Shown: positions 6,605 to 15,122, numbered from the stretch's first letter. The stretch is 41,256 nt of DNA from an uncultured Clostridia bacterium (GCA_944363045.1 CALVTT010000008.1:1-41256), one strand, 5' to 3'. A program made the numbers and translations. The notes: generated by a model from the letters alone, not told the origin.

Positions 6605-8065
6605 TCAGAAGAGCCCTTTGAGGGCGGGATAGAGCTTGACGAAATGGCGGTACTTCTCCTCATACGCCGCGGCGACGGCGGGATCGGGCAGCACCGTCTC
6701 TTTGACGCGCACGATGGCGTCTGCCGCCGCCTGCACGGAGCGGTACTCCCCGCAGCCCACCATGGCGAGCATGGCGGCGCCGAAGCCGGGGCCCTGTTCG
6801 GTCTGCGGGATGTCGACGGGCATATCCATGACGTTCGCCACGATCTTGCGCCATAAGGGGCTCTTGGCTCCCCCGCCGCACAGCTTGGTGCGGGCGATCT
6901 CCACGCCGTTCTTTTTCGCCGCTTCCATGCAGTCGCGCAGGGCAAAGGTCACCCCCTCTAAGACGGCGAGGGTCATCTCCCCCCGCGTCGTATCGGGGCG
7001 CATACCGATGAAGGCCCCGCGCGCCGTCGTATCGTTGTGCGGGCTGCGCTCGCCCATGAGATAGGGAAGGAAGAAGACGTCGTTTTTGCCCAGCTTCTCC
7101 TCCAGCCCCGCCTGTTCGGCGGCATAGTCCTGCGTCATTAAGATCTTGTCCGACCACCAGGCGTTGCAGCTCGCCGCCGAGAGGATGCAGCCCAAAAAGT
7201 GCCAGCCGCCGTCCGCATGGCGGAAGCTGTGGAGGGCGTTGACCTTGTCCTCCCTGTAAGAGGAGGAGACGAAGAGGGTGCCGCTCGTGCCGAGGGAGAT
7301 GTTGCAGCCCCCCTCGCCGACGACGCCCGTTCCGACGGCTGCCGCTGCATTGTCGCCCGCGCCCGCGATGACTTTGACGTCCTGCAAGAGCCCGAACTGT
7401 GCTGCGATCTCCCCTTTCAGCGTGCCCACCGCCTGATAGCTTTCATAGAGCTTCGGGAGCTGCAGATTGTTGATGCCGAGCACGCGGCACATATCCATGC
7501 TCCAGCGGCGGTGACGGACGTCGAAACAGAGCGTGCCGCTCGCATCCGAGACGTCGGTCGCGAAGGCGCCCGAAAGACGATAGGCAAGATAGTCCTTGGG
7601 CAGCATGATCTTTTTGATGCGCGCGAAGTTTTCGGGCTCGTGCTTTTTCAGCCACAGGAGTTTGGGGGCGGTGAAGCCCGCAAAGGCGATGTTGCCCGTC
7701 CAGGCGGAGAGCTTCTCGCGCCCCACTTCCTCGTTGAGATAGCGCGTCTCCTCCTCCGTCCTGCCGTCGTTCCAGAGGATGGCGGGGCGGATGATGCCGT
7801 CCTTCTCGTCAAGGATGACGAGCCCGTGCATCTGCCCGCCGAAGGAGATGCCCCTGACAAGGGAAGCATCCTGCCCCGCGAGCAGCTCTTTCAAGCCCCG
7901 CAGGGCGGCAGAAAACCAATCTTCGGGGTCTTGTTCGCTCCAGCCGGGCTCGGGATAGGAGACGGGATAGGTCTGCGTGTTCTCGGCTAAAATGCTGCCG
8001 TCCGCAGCCACGAGCAGCATCTTGAGCCCGCTCGTGCCGAGATCCATTCCGATATAAGTGTTCAT
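6605..8065 (-). CDS. xylB: Xylulokinase (FGGY family)
   Basis: A 486-residue sugar kinase that phosphorylates D-xylulose with ATP to xylulose 5-phosphate in the cytosol. The N-terminus is the FGGY phosphate loop (MNTYIGMDLGTSGLKMLL). The FGGQMHGLVILD segment with MHG is typical of xylulokinases rather than glycerol or gluconate kinases. The C-terminal half holds the second actin-like domain (GEGGCNISLGTSGTLFVSS). ATG 8065 gives the standard N-terminus; a TTG 33 nt upstream would add 11 residues with no family match. It is the last gene after the fucose-isomerase-like gene, from which it is separated by 66 bp, and probably phosphorylates the ketose that enzyme makes. L-ribulose or another ketopentose is possible. 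Confidence 0.9.
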   Translation of the reverse strand: MNTYIGMDLGTSGLKMLLVAADGSILAENTQTYPVSYPEPGWSEQDPEDWFSAALRGLKELLAGQDASLVRGISFGGQMHGLVILDEKDGIIRPAILWNDGRTEEETRYLNEEVGREKLSAWTGNIAFAGFTAPKLLWLKKHEPENFARIKKIMLPKDYLAYRLSGAFATDVSDASGTLCFDVRHRRWSMDMCRVLGINNLQLPKLYESYQAVGTLKGEIAAQFGLLQDVKVIAGAGDNAAAAVGTGVVGEGGCNISLGTSGTLFVSSSYREDKVNALHSFRHADGGWHFLGCILSAASCNAWWSDKILMTQDYAAEQAGLEEKLGKNDVFFLPYLMGERSPHNDTTARGAFIGMRPDTTRGEMTLAVLEGVTFALRDCMEAAKKNGVEIARTKLCGGGAKSPLWRKIVANVMDMPVDIPQTEQGPGFGAAMLAMVGCGEYRSVQAAADAIVRVKETVLPDPAVAAAYEEKYRHFVKLYPALKGLF

Positions 8066-8131
8066 AACTGTTTCGTAAAATTTCCTTTTTTGAGGCAAAA
8101 ATAAATTTCTCTTTTTGGAGCTAACAAAAAG

Positions 8132-9625
8132 TTATGCCTCAAAGGGGTTTTCCGTCTTATACAGCATACCGGCGGGCTGATTGAAGCCGATCTCGGGCAC
8201 GCCGAAGTACTTGAAGACTTCAAAGAGCTCCTTGCCGAAATGGCCGAACGCCACCGCGCCGTGATGAGGGAAGCCGCCCTCGATGAGCACATGGCGGTAG
8301 AAGCGCTTCATCTCGGGAATGGCGAAGATGCCGATGGAGCCGAAGGAGTGCGTAGGCACGGGCAGTACTTCGCCCTCTGCAACGTAGGCGCGCAGCTTGT
8401 TGTCCGCCGTGCTTTGCAGGCGGAAGAAGGTGATCTTGCCGGGGACGATGTCGCCCTCGAGCGTGCCGTTCGTGACCTCGACGGGGAGGGAGCGCGCCAT
8501 GATCTTCTGATAGCGCATCTCGGGCTTGCAAATTTTACCCGCGCAGGTGTTGCCGCAGTGGAAGCCCATGAAGGTATCGGTGAGCTTATAGTCGTACTTG
8601 CCCGCAATGCCCTCGTCATACAGTTCCTTAGGCACTGTGTTGTTGATGTCGAGCAGCGTCACCGCATCTTCGGAGACGACGGTGCCGATAATTTCACTGA
8701 GCGCGCCGTAGATATCCACCTCGCAGGAGACGGGGATGCCCCTGCCTGTCAGGCGGGAGTTGACATAGCAGTGCACGAAGCCGAACTGCGTCTGGAAGGC
8801 GGGCCAGCACTTGCCCGCGACCGCCACATACTCGCGGCTGCCCTTATGCGCCTCGATCCAATCGAGGAGGGTGAGCTCGTACTGCGCGAGCTTTGCCAAA
8901 ATTTCGGGCTTTTTGTTGCCCGCGCCCAGCTCCTTCTCCATGTCGGCGACGACCGCGGGAATGCGCTCATCCCCCGCGTGCTTGTGGAAGGCTTCAAAGA
9001 GGTCGAGCTCGGAGTTCTCCTCGATCTCCACGCCCAAGTTATACAGCTGCTGGATGGGCGCGTTGCAGGCGAGGAAGTTCATGGGGCGCGGCCCGAAGGT
9101 GATGAGCTTTAAGCGCTTTAAGGCATAGACGGCGCGCGCGATGGGCAGGAAGCCGTGGATCATGTCCGCACATTCCTCGGCATCGCCCACGGGGTACTCG
9201 GGGATATAGGCCTGCACGCCGCGCAGCTTTAAGTTGTAGGAGGCGTTGAGCATACCGCAGTAGGCGTCGCCGCGCGAATCGGCGAGGACTGAAATGTTCT
9301 CCTCCGCCGCCGCGCAGAACATGACGGGGGCGTTCATGCGCTGAGCAAATTCCTTGGCGAGCATGGTCTCGGAAATTTCGGGGCCGAAGTTGCCGAGATA
9401 CACGCAGAGCGCGTTGCAGCCCTCCTTTTCGAGGTCTAAAAGTGCCTCCTTCATCTGGATCTCGCTCTCGACGATGCACACGGGGCATTCGTAGATGTCG
9501 CCCGCGCCGTACTTCTTTTCGTACGCTTTGACGAGCGCCTTGCGGCGGCCTACCGAGAGGCTCTCGGGGAAGCAGTCGCGGCTCACCGCCACGATGCCCA
9601 CTTTCATTTTGGGAATGTTTTGCAT
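8132..9625 (-). CDS. L-fucose/L-arabinose isomerase-family protein
   Basis: A 497-residue member of the fucose-isomerase-like superfamily, which interconverts aldoses and ketoses with a divalent metal. The N-terminal Rossmann-like part begins MKVGIVAVSRDCFPESLS. The C-terminal part carries the conserved HCGNTCAGK and PVPTHSFGSIGIFAIPEMKR segments. ATG 9625 is preceded by CAGGAGGG at good spacing; the open frame continues upstream but without support. It is followed by xylulokinase and has its own promoters (9693-9721, 9832-9861), so the pair forms a separate sugar unit behind the uronide operon. The true substrate (L-fucose, D-arabinose, L-arabinose or another) cannot be told from sequence. 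Confidence 0.85.
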   Translation of the reverse strand: MQNIPKMKVGIVAVSRDCFPESLSVGRRKALVKAYEKKYGAGDIYECPVCIVESEIQMKEALLDLEKEGCNALCVYLGNFGPEISETMLAKEFAQRMNAPVMFCAAAEENISVLADSRGDAYCGMLNASYNLKLRGVQAYIPEYPVGDAEECADMIHGFLPIARAVYALKRLKLITFGPRPMNFLACNAPIQQLYNLGVEIEENSELDLFEAFHKHAGDERIPAVVADMEKELGAGNKKPEILAKLAQYELTLLDWIEAHKGSREYVAVAGKCWPAFQTQFGFVHCYVNSRLTGRGIPVSCEVDIYGALSEIIGTVVSEDAVTLLDINNTVPKELYDEGIAGKYDYKLTDTFMGFHCGNTCAGKICKPEMRYQKIMARSLPVEVTNGTLEGDIVPGKITFFRLQSTADNKLRAYVAEGEVLPVPTHSFGSIGIFAIPEMKRFYRHVLIEGGFPHHGAVAFGHFGKELFEVFKYFGVPEIGFNQPAGMLYKTENPFEA

Positions 9626-9692
9626 TTGTGTTACCCTCCTGTTTTTCTTCGCATTTTGCGGGAAAGCGCCTTCTCTTGCGCCCCTTTCCTCT

Positions 9693-9721
9693 ATTCTACA
9701 CCCAATTCGGGGCGCGGTCAA
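9693..9721 (-). promoter_or_regulatory. Proximal promoter of the isomerase-xylulokinase unit
   Basis: Minus-strand TTGACC (9721-9716), a 17-nt spacer and TAGAAT (9698-9693). Transcription would start about 60 nt before ATG 9625. Confidence 0.65.
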
Positions 9722-9831
9722 GAGGAGAAGGACAATTTTTTGCTCTTAAAAGCACGATCCGCCCCCCTTTTCAGGCCGAAATAAGGCAGACTTTCCCCTT
9801 TTCTTGTGATGATAGCACATTCTTGCGGGAG

Positions 9832-9861
9832 AGTATATCAAAATTTTCCGTTTTATTGCAA
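9832..9861 (-). promoter_or_regulatory. Distal promoter of the isomerase-xylulokinase unit
   Basis: Minus-strand TTGCAA (9861-9856), an 18-nt spacer and TATACT (9837-9832). It would give a ~200-nt leader containing a GGAAAG/CTTTCC hairpin around 9660-9690. The 277-bp gap 9626-9902 otherwise holds no gene. Confidence 0.5.
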
Positions 9862-9902
9862 GTTCTTATCGATTTTATATGTTCCGTTCCCTCCCCTGCC
9901 GC

Positions 9903-10541
9903 TTACGGGAGAAGGGAGCGGACGAGGGCGAGGAGAGACGCGTCCTTGCAGTCGCGGGCAAAGTACTCCATGAACTTTTCGCCCGCAAAGGCGCCGCGCA
10001 CGAGCTCTTTATCGAGCGAGCGCAAAATGTCGGCAAGCGGACGATAAGCAGCCGCGCGCACGCCGTCTAAAATTTTCTTGTTGCGCTGTTCGGGCACGGC
10101 GCGCTCCTTGGGATAACCGCCGCCGCTCGGCTCCGAGAAAAGCTTTTCAAAGATATACTCAAGGTTGAGCTCGCCGCCCCAGCCGAAGCCCTTGGCAAAG
10201 GGGATGGCGATGGCGTTGCCGTCGTTGATCTGCGCGAAGGTGTAGGCATCAAGCGCATCCTCGACGTGCCCGCAGATGACGCCCGGGAAGGAGTTGCAGG
10301 CGAGCATCGCCCCCTCCCCCGTGCCGCAGCCCGTGATGACGTAGTCGGCGGCGCCGCTGCCTAAAAGTACCGCCGCGAGGATGCCCACCTGCACATAGGT
10401 GAGCTGCGCCTTATCTTCCGCCGTGTACATACCGTAGTTGACGACGGTGTGCCCCATGGGCTCTACAACTTTTTTGAGCGCCGCTGCAATGAGCGCGTTC
10501 TTGGCTGCCTGTGAATTTTCATTGATGAGTGCGATCTTCAT
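9903..10541 (-). CDS. RpiB/LacAB-family sugar isomerase, DhuI-like
   Basis: A 212-residue RpiB/LacA/LacB-fold isomerase. The core motif GCGTGEGAM (residues ~71-79), with its Cys and Gly-rich loop, is clear. The protein is about 60 residues longer than RpiB (~150), which matches the streptococcal DhuI type (about 213 residues) that isomerises 4-deoxy-L-threo-5-hexosulose uronate, the product released spontaneously after unsaturated glucuronyl hydrolase. Its neighbours are the hydrolase and a DhuD-like dehydrogenase, the same set as in the streptococcal glycosaminoglycan locus. The sequence shows the family; the substrate is inferred from length and context. It sits 152 bp after the dehydrogenase gene, with a hairpin repeat between them. 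Confidence 0.82.
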   Translation of the reverse strand: MKIALINENSQAAKNALIAAALKKVVEPMGHTVVNYGMYTAEDKAQLTYVQVGILAAVLLGSGAADYVITGCGTGEGAMLACNSFPGVICGHVEDALDAYTFAQINDGNAIAIPFAKGFGWGGELNLEYIFEKLFSEPSGGGYPKERAVPEQRNKKILDGVRAAAYRPLADILRSLDKELVRGAFAGEKFMEYFARDCKDASLLALVRSLLP

Positions 10542-10590
10542 GATGTTCTCCTTTTATTTTGAATGATGGGATTTTTCAAACGGCAAGCCG

Positions 10591-10681
10591 CCCGCAAGAC
10601 AAGGAGCGCGAGGAAAACCCGAGGGAGTTTACTAAAAAGTAAATGACCGAGGGTTGCCGCAGCGGGACACAGTATTGCGGG
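10591..10681. repeat. Structured hairpin repeat, copy 2
   Basis: Same architecture as 2497-2587: outer stem CCCGCAA/TTGCGGG, AGACAAGG, AACCC/GGGTT and TTTACT/AGTAAA stems, and GTAT before the closing stem. Each stem differs from copy 1 by paired changes. It lies inside an operon between the SDR and DhuI-like genes. Confidence 0.8.
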
Positions 10682-10693
10682 ATGGATCGCCGT

Positions 10694-11500
10694 TTAGTTC
10701 GGTTGTTTCCCGATATAAGCCAAGATGCCGCCGTCTACATAGAGAATATGCCCATTGACAAAGTCGGAGGCTTTGGAGGCAAGGAAGACGGCCGCGCCCA
10801 TGAGGTCCTCGGGCGTGCCCCAGCGCTCCTCGGGGGTCTTGGCAACGATGAAGGCATCGAAGGGATGGCGGGAGCCGTCCGCCTGCTTTTCGCGCAGGGG
10901 CGCCGTCTGCGGCGTAGCGATATAGCCGGGGCCGATGCCGTTGCATTGGATATTGTATTTTCCGTACTCCGAGGCGATGTTCTTTGTGAGCATCTTGAGC
11001 CCGCCCTTCGCCGAGGCGTAGGCGGAGACCGTCTCGCGCCCCAGCTCGCTCATCATGGAGCAGATGTTGATGATCTTGCCTCCGCCGCGCTCCATCATGG
11101 AGGGCAGCACGGCTTTGCTCATCAAAAAGGGAGCGACAAGGTCGGTATCGACGACTTCCTCAAATTCAAGCTTGGTCATCTCGTGCATGGGAATGCGCTT
11201 GATGATGCCCGCGTTGTTGACGAGGATATCGACGGGGCCGAGGTCGCGCTCCACCGCCTCCACGAGGGCGGAGACTTCCTCCTCGTCGGTGACGTCGGAA
11301 AGATACCCTGTGGCCTCGATGCCGCGCTCCTTGTAAGCCGCGAGCGCCGTTTTTAAGTGCTCCTCACTGCGGCAGTTGAAGGCGATCTTTGCGCCCGCTT
11401 CGGCGAGCGCTTCGGCGATGGCAAAACCGATGCCGTAGGCTGCGCCCGTCACGAGCGCCACTTTGCCTTTCAGGGAAAAAAGTTCGAGAATGTCCTTCAT
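10694..11500 (-). CDS. SDR dehydrogenase, gluconate 5-dehydrogenase / DhuD-KduD type
   Basis: A 268-residue classical short-chain dehydrogenase. The cofactor motif TGAAYGIG is at 18-25, NNAG at 95-98, and the catalytic set is Ser148, Tyr161 (YASAK) and Lys165. The C-terminus (VDGGILAYIGKQPN) is the ending shared by gluconate 5-dehydrogenases and KduD-type enzymes. In this operon it most likely reduces the isomerised uronate (3-deoxy-D-glycero-2,5-hexodiulosonate) to 2-keto-3-deoxygluconate, as DhuD does in streptococci. The start ATG 11500 follows GGAGGACAT. It lies 10 bp after the hydrolase gene, so the two are surely co-transcribed. KDG kinase and aldolase, needed next, are not in the window. 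Confidence 0.85.
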   Translation of the reverse strand: MKDILELFSLKGKVALVTGAAYGIGFAIAEALAEAGAKIAFNCRSEEHLKTALAAYKERGIEATGYLSDVTDEEEVSALVEAVERDLGPVDILVNNAGIIKRIPMHEMTKLEFEEVVDTDLVAPFLMSKAVLPSMMERGGGKIINICSMMSELGRETVSAYASAKGGLKMLTKNIASEYGKYNIQCNGIGPGYIATPQTAPLREKQADGSRHPFDAFIVAKTPEERWGTPEDLMGAAVFLASKASDFVNGHILYVDGGILAYIGKQPN

Positions 11501-11510
11501 ATGTCCTCCG

Positions 11511-12617
11511 TTACCATAAAAATATGTCTTTATCGATGAGTTTTAAGACGGCTTCCGTAAAGAAGTAGTCGCCGTAGATAAGGGGGATGTGACGGGGCGC
11601 GTCGTGGAAGGCGACGGTGCCCCCTTCGAGCAGTTCGTCGTGCCCGTGCGTGAGATCGCAGCGCTCTTTCAGCAGGGCGAGAAGGAGCGTTTCCGCCCGC
11701 TCTTTGTACTCCCCTTTGCCCGTGAGGCGGAAAAGTTCCAAAAAGCCGCAGGCGGCGATGGCGCCCGCCGAGCTGTCCTCAAGGGGGCAGTTCTCGGGCT
11801 GGCAGAAGTCGGCGGGAATGAGCGCGCTTTCGGGGATATGCGCCGAAAAGTAGGCGGCGCTCCGTTCGGCTGCCGTTAAAAATTCATCGCGCCCCGTGTG
11901 GCGGAAGGCGAGGGAAAAGCCGTAGAGCGCCCATGCCTGGCCGCGCGTCCAGCTGCTGCCGTGGGCATAGCCCTGCCCGCCGAGAGAATGCAGGCGCTTG
12001 CCCGATATGGGATCGAAGACGACGATGTGACAGGCGGAGCCGTCCTCCCGCAAGAATGCCTTCTGCGCCGTTTGGGCATGACGGCAGGCGATGAGCGCAA
12101 AGCGGGGGTCGTTGAGCTCCCCGCCCGCCCAAAAGAGAAGGGGCAGATTCATCATGCAGTCGATGATCGCCCAGCCCGCCGTCTCGCCGTCGCCCTTATC
12201 GTTCCAGGCGCGGAGAAAGCCGCCCGCAAGGTTGAAGCGCCCCGCAAGATCGTTGGCTGCGAGCAGCGCGCGGTCGCGGGATATGGCCGAGCCCGTCAGT
12301 TTGTAGTCGGCAACGGCCGTGAGCAGCCACTTGAAGCCGCTGTCGTGGTCCATGCCCTGCGGCGTCATGAGGTTTTTATCGAGTTTTTGTTCGATCTCCT
12401 CCGCCCGCTCGCGCAGGACAGGCTCCTCGCGGTAGTTCCAAAGCTGCCATAAAAGACCCGCGTAGAAGCCGTTCGTCCACCAGCAGATGTCCTGCGACTT
12501 GTCGTCAAAGACGCCGTCCTCCGCCGTGTAGGGCACCTTGCCCCTGCTGCGCGCGGCAACGAAGCGCTCTTTCTGCCAAATTTTTTCGGCGATGTCCTGC
12601 CAGAATGCTTTTTCCAT
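11511..12617 (-). CDS. ugl: Unsaturated glucuronyl hydrolase, GH88
   Basis: A 368-residue alpha6/alpha6-barrel glycosidase that hydrates the 4,5-double bond of terminal unsaturated uronic acid in oligosaccharides released by polysaccharide lyases. The two catalytic aspartates of the Bacillus GL1 enzyme (Asp88, Asp149) fit Asp92 (MDHDSGF) and Asp153 (IIDCMMNLP) here, with the same 61-residue spacing. Other family segments such as YAHGSSWTRGQAWALYGFS are present. No signal peptide is visible, so it acts in the cytosol on imported disaccharides. The gene starts 9 bp after the DUF2264 stop. Glycosaminoglycan- or pectin-type substrates are both possible. Confidence 0.93.
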   Translation of the reverse strand: MEKAFWQDIAEKIWQKERFVAARSRGKVPYTAEDGVFDDKSQDICWWTNGFYAGLLWQLWNYREEPVLRERAEEIEQKLDKNLMTPQGMDHDSGFKWLLTAVADYKLTGSAISRDRALLAANDLAGRFNLAGGFLRAWNDKGDGETAGWAIIDCMMNLPLLFWAGGELNDPRFALIACRHAQTAQKAFLREDGSACHIVVFDPISGKRLHSLGGQGYAHGSSWTRGQAWALYGFSLAFRHTGRDEFLTAAERSAAYFSAHIPESALIPADFCQPENCPLEDSSAGAIAACGFLELFRLTGKGEYKERAETLLLALLKERCDLTHGHDELLEGGTVAFHDAPRHIPLIYGDYFFTEAVLKLIDKDIFLW

Positions 12618-12626
12618 GATGTCCTC

Positions 12627-14669
12627 TCAAAGCTGTAAATTTCCCTCGATGCCGTCGAAATCGAGCGTCACCGTGCTGCCCACGAATTGCAGTACCGTCT
12701 TCCCGTAGGCGGAATATCCCCTCTCGTCCTCCGCCCTGACGCTGACGAGCGGGAAGATGTCGAAAGGCGAAAAGTCGTTATGATCTTCGCGCGTTATGAC
12801 CTGCGATAATAAAAGATAGGGTTCATAGCCGTACTCCTTACTTCGCGCCGTCTTGGCGGTGATGATGAGGGAATGCTCCGAGTCGGGGTTCGTGCCGCGG
12901 CTTCTGACGACGTCGAGCTGCCAATCGCCCCACACCGTCATTGCCATCTGCTTCTTGTTGCCCTGCGAGTCATACCCTTTTAAGATGACCGCCTGTGCGT
13001 TCCCCTGTGCAAGGCGGATGGTCATCGTGCCGTTGTCGGGGAAGCCGAAGCTCCCTAAGGTGAGCGTGACGGGGCGGCGGAAAAGGCGCAGGCGGTCGGC
13101 GCGGAAGATGCCGTAGGGCACGGGGAAGTCGGCAAGGTCGACGGCCTGCATCCAGAAGCTCTCGCGGAAGAGGTCGTAATCGAAGAACTGACGGCGATAG
13201 AGGACGCCCTCCTTCATGCCGTGCCACAAGATGACGTTGGGGCGCTGATAGGCGCCGTGCTCTTCGAGGACGTACTGCATGGCCTCCGCATCCTCCGAGG
13301 GCGCGCTCTCCCACGGGTACTGCGTGGAATAGGCGAGCTTGCCGTAGTTCCACATCCCGTGCTTATCGCCGCGGTTCTTGAAGACCTTGCCCGTGCGCAG
13401 GATGGTCGCGCCGTTCGCCTTGTGGTTGGTGAAGGCGAGCGCGGGGCCGCTCAACACCGTTTGGGCGATCTCGCGCGGGGCGAGCTCCTCCCAGACGCCG
13501 TTGTTCTCCTTCTCCGTCCAGAAGGGATGGCCTTTGGGAAGATGCAGAAAGAGGAAGGCTTTGCCCATCCAGAAGACGGACTCCGCGCAAGAATACCCCT
13601 GCACGAGGGGAGAGAACTGCCTGTAAAAACCGAGCGTCGGCACGCCGCCCGCCAAAAAGTCGTCGCGCCCCAAGAACTGCATGAGGCTGCCCGAGGCGAT
13701 GCGCCGCGCCCATCCGCAGTTGACGGAGGGCGAAGGGAGAAGGAGATTCCCGTCGAAGGCGCTCACCGCGGCAAAGCGGTAGATGCAGCTCCTGCCCCAC
13801 ATGTTGGTGCGCCCCGCTTCGTCGAAGAACTGCGGGTACGTCTTCATCAGGGCGTGGGAATGCTCCTCGAAGGCGGCGGCAAGGGCGGGCATATGTTCAT
13901 AGCCGTACCAAACGTTCCAGAGGGGCGCATAGAATTGGAACGCCCAGCAGGAATAGTAGTCGAAGCAGTGCCCGTCGCGGTACCAGCCCTCGCCTGCATA
14001 GTAATGGAGGATGCTCTGCGCGTGATCGAGCATGATCTCCTCGTCGATCGCATAGCCCTCCATGTGCAGAAATGCCATGTCGAGCATATTAAAAAGGCGC
14101 CAATTCTGCGGCACGGTGTGCGCGCGGGCATAGCTTTGAAGGAAGGCGGCGATGCGGTCCTTTTCCTCCTGCGTGTAGGTATCCCAGATCTCTTCCTTTG
14201 ACGCCCAGAGCCCGATGACGAGGGCGCACGTTTCCACCGTCTGCTGGAAACAGCGGTCGGGATCGGAGTTGCCCGTCAGCGCCTGCAAATCTTCATAGGT
14301 GCCGACGTACTCCCCCTCCCCCCGCGTGCAGGAGGCAAGGATGTGCGTTTTATAGTACTCGCGCAAAGGGATGCCCGCGAGCGTCACCTCGGGCTCGTTA
14401 TGGATGAGGGGCGCGGCGATAAAGAGGGTGCGCGTGAGCCCTTCGAAGCGTTCGGCGCTCTCCTCCGCCGCCCGGATATCGGCAGGGGCGTTGAGATGGG
14501 GATAGGTGATGTCCTTCTCCACGCGCGGCACGACGACGGGCGCCGTGAAGCCGCCGATGCGCGAAAAGACGTTTTCGAGGAGATATTTTGCGGCTTCCAG
14601 CCAGCTCTCGCGCGTGAGACCCGTGTAGGGGCTCAAAGTAAAGTCGGTATGCTTAGGAACAAATGCCAT
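12627..14669 (-). CDS. DUF2264 protein, operon leader gene
   Basis: A 680-residue protein of the DUF2264 family, common beside polysaccharide lyases and GH88 genes. The N-terminal two thirds look like an alpha/alpha-toroid (Trp- and Tyr-rich helices such as YYSCWAFQFYAPLWNVWYGY); the C-terminal third is beta-rich. ATG 14669 (MAFVPKHTDF) has GAGG 6 nt before it, while the upstream ATG at 14681 has no ribosome site, so 14669 is preferred. No signal peptide is seen. It is the first gene of the DUF2264-GH88-SDR-DhuI operon and opposite the AraC regulator. The reaction is not established; a role on uronate-containing oligosaccharides is inferred from context. Confidence 0.85.
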   Translation of the reverse strand: MAFVPKHTDFTLSPYTGLTRESWLEAAKYLLENVFSRIGGFTAPVVVPRVEKDITYPHLNAPADIRAAEESAERFEGLTRTLFIAAPLIHNEPEVTLAGIPLREYYKTHILASCTRGEGEYVGTYEDLQALTGNSDPDRCFQQTVETCALVIGLWASKEEIWDTYTQEEKDRIAAFLQSYARAHTVPQNWRLFNMLDMAFLHMEGYAIDEEIMLDHAQSILHYYAGEGWYRDGHCFDYYSCWAFQFYAPLWNVWYGYEHMPALAAAFEEHSHALMKTYPQFFDEAGRTNMWGRSCIYRFAAVSAFDGNLLLPSPSVNCGWARRIASGSLMQFLGRDDFLAGGVPTLGFYRQFSPLVQGYSCAESVFWMGKAFLFLHLPKGHPFWTEKENNGVWEELAPREIAQTVLSGPALAFTNHKANGATILRTGKVFKNRGDKHGMWNYGKLAYSTQYPWESAPSEDAEAMQYVLEEHGAYQRPNVILWHGMKEGVLYRRQFFDYDLFRESFWMQAVDLADFPVPYGIFRADRLRLFRRPVTLTLGSFGFPDNGTMTIRLAQGNAQAVILKGYDSQGNKKQMAMTVWGDWQLDVVRSRGTNPDSEHSLIITAKTARSKEYGYEPYLLLSQVITREDHNDFSPFDIFPLVSVRAEDERGYSAYGKTVLQFVGSTVTLDFDGIEGNLQL

Positions 14670-14694
14670 GATGCGCCTCATGTTTTTTCTTTAT

Positions 14695-14711
14695 ATTATA
14701 CTGTAAGGGAA
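14695..14711 (-). promoter_or_regulatory. -10 box and operator arm of the uronide operon
   Basis: Minus-strand TATAAT (14700-14695) preceded directly by TTCCCTTACAG. No acceptable -35 lies 16-18 nt upstream, so activation is likely. The 15-bp arm TTCCCTTACAGTATA recurs inverted at 15074-15088 before the AraC gene. Confidence 0.6.
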
Positions 14712-14724
14712 TAATAGGAACCCG

Positions 14725-14831
14725 ATCAAAAGCGCGTGTTTTGCCCCGATACTGCGTTAAGGTCCTTGACCGTGCGCTCGGCACGGCCTGCGGCCCTTGC
14801 CTTGTCTAGGAGCAAAACCGCAGCTTTTGAT
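14725..14831 (-). repeat. Structured hairpin repeat, copy 3 (extended)
   Basis: Minus strand: ATCAAAAGC / GCTTTTGAT outer stem, then GTTTTGC/GCAAAAC, AGACAAGG, inner stems AAGG/CCTT and CCGTGC/GCACGG, and GTAT before closing. It has the same order and conserved motifs as copies 1 and 2, with longer outer stems. Confidence 0.7.
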
Positions 14832-14841
14832 TGCTTCGCAC

Positions 14842-14980
14842 TTTTGGCGAGTAGATTTTGGGATGCCTTGCCGTGAAGAGGATGCAGCAATACCCGCGTA
14901 TTGCAAAGACGATGAACGGCAAGGCGCACATTGATACCACAGCCCTCGCCAAAATATTTTCTTTGAAAAGATTTTGGCGA
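14842..14980. repeat. Nested hairpins with mutually exclusive pairing
   Basis: TTTTGGCGAG (14842-14851) pairs with CTCGCCAAAA (14945-14954), enclosing GCCTTGCCGT/ACGGCAAGGC (14865/14916) and GCAATAC/GTATTGC (14887/14898). The same CTCGCCAAAA can instead pair forward with ATTTTGGCGA (14971-14980). The 478-bp gap 14682-15159 holds no gene. Confidence 0.85.
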
Positions 14981-15073
14981 AGAGGAGCGGCAGACGGAAA
15001 AGGCGCGGCGTTCGGCTTTGACGAATGCCCGCAAAACACGTCTTGCCGCGACGAGAAAGCGTGGTTCGTACTG

Positions 15074-15122
15074 TTCCCTTACAGTATAGCATATTGACAG
15101 CGCGAACGCAATAGAGTATAAT
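15074..15122 (+). promoter_or_regulatory. AraC gene promoter with upstream arm
   Basis: TTGACA (15094-15099), a 17-nt spacer and TATAAT (15117-15122), a perfect consensus. Directly upstream is the arm TTCCCTTACAGTATA (15074-15088), the inverted twin of 14697-14711, a possible AraC binding site. The ribosome site GGAGGGAG precedes ATG 15160. Confidence 0.85.

Noticed and set aside
9693..9721. CCCCGAATTGGG in the isomerase promoter resembles half of the regulon palindrome
   Set aside because: It lacks a base pair of the palindrome, has no 11-nt gap to the -10 box, and lies in an ordinary sigma-A spacer.
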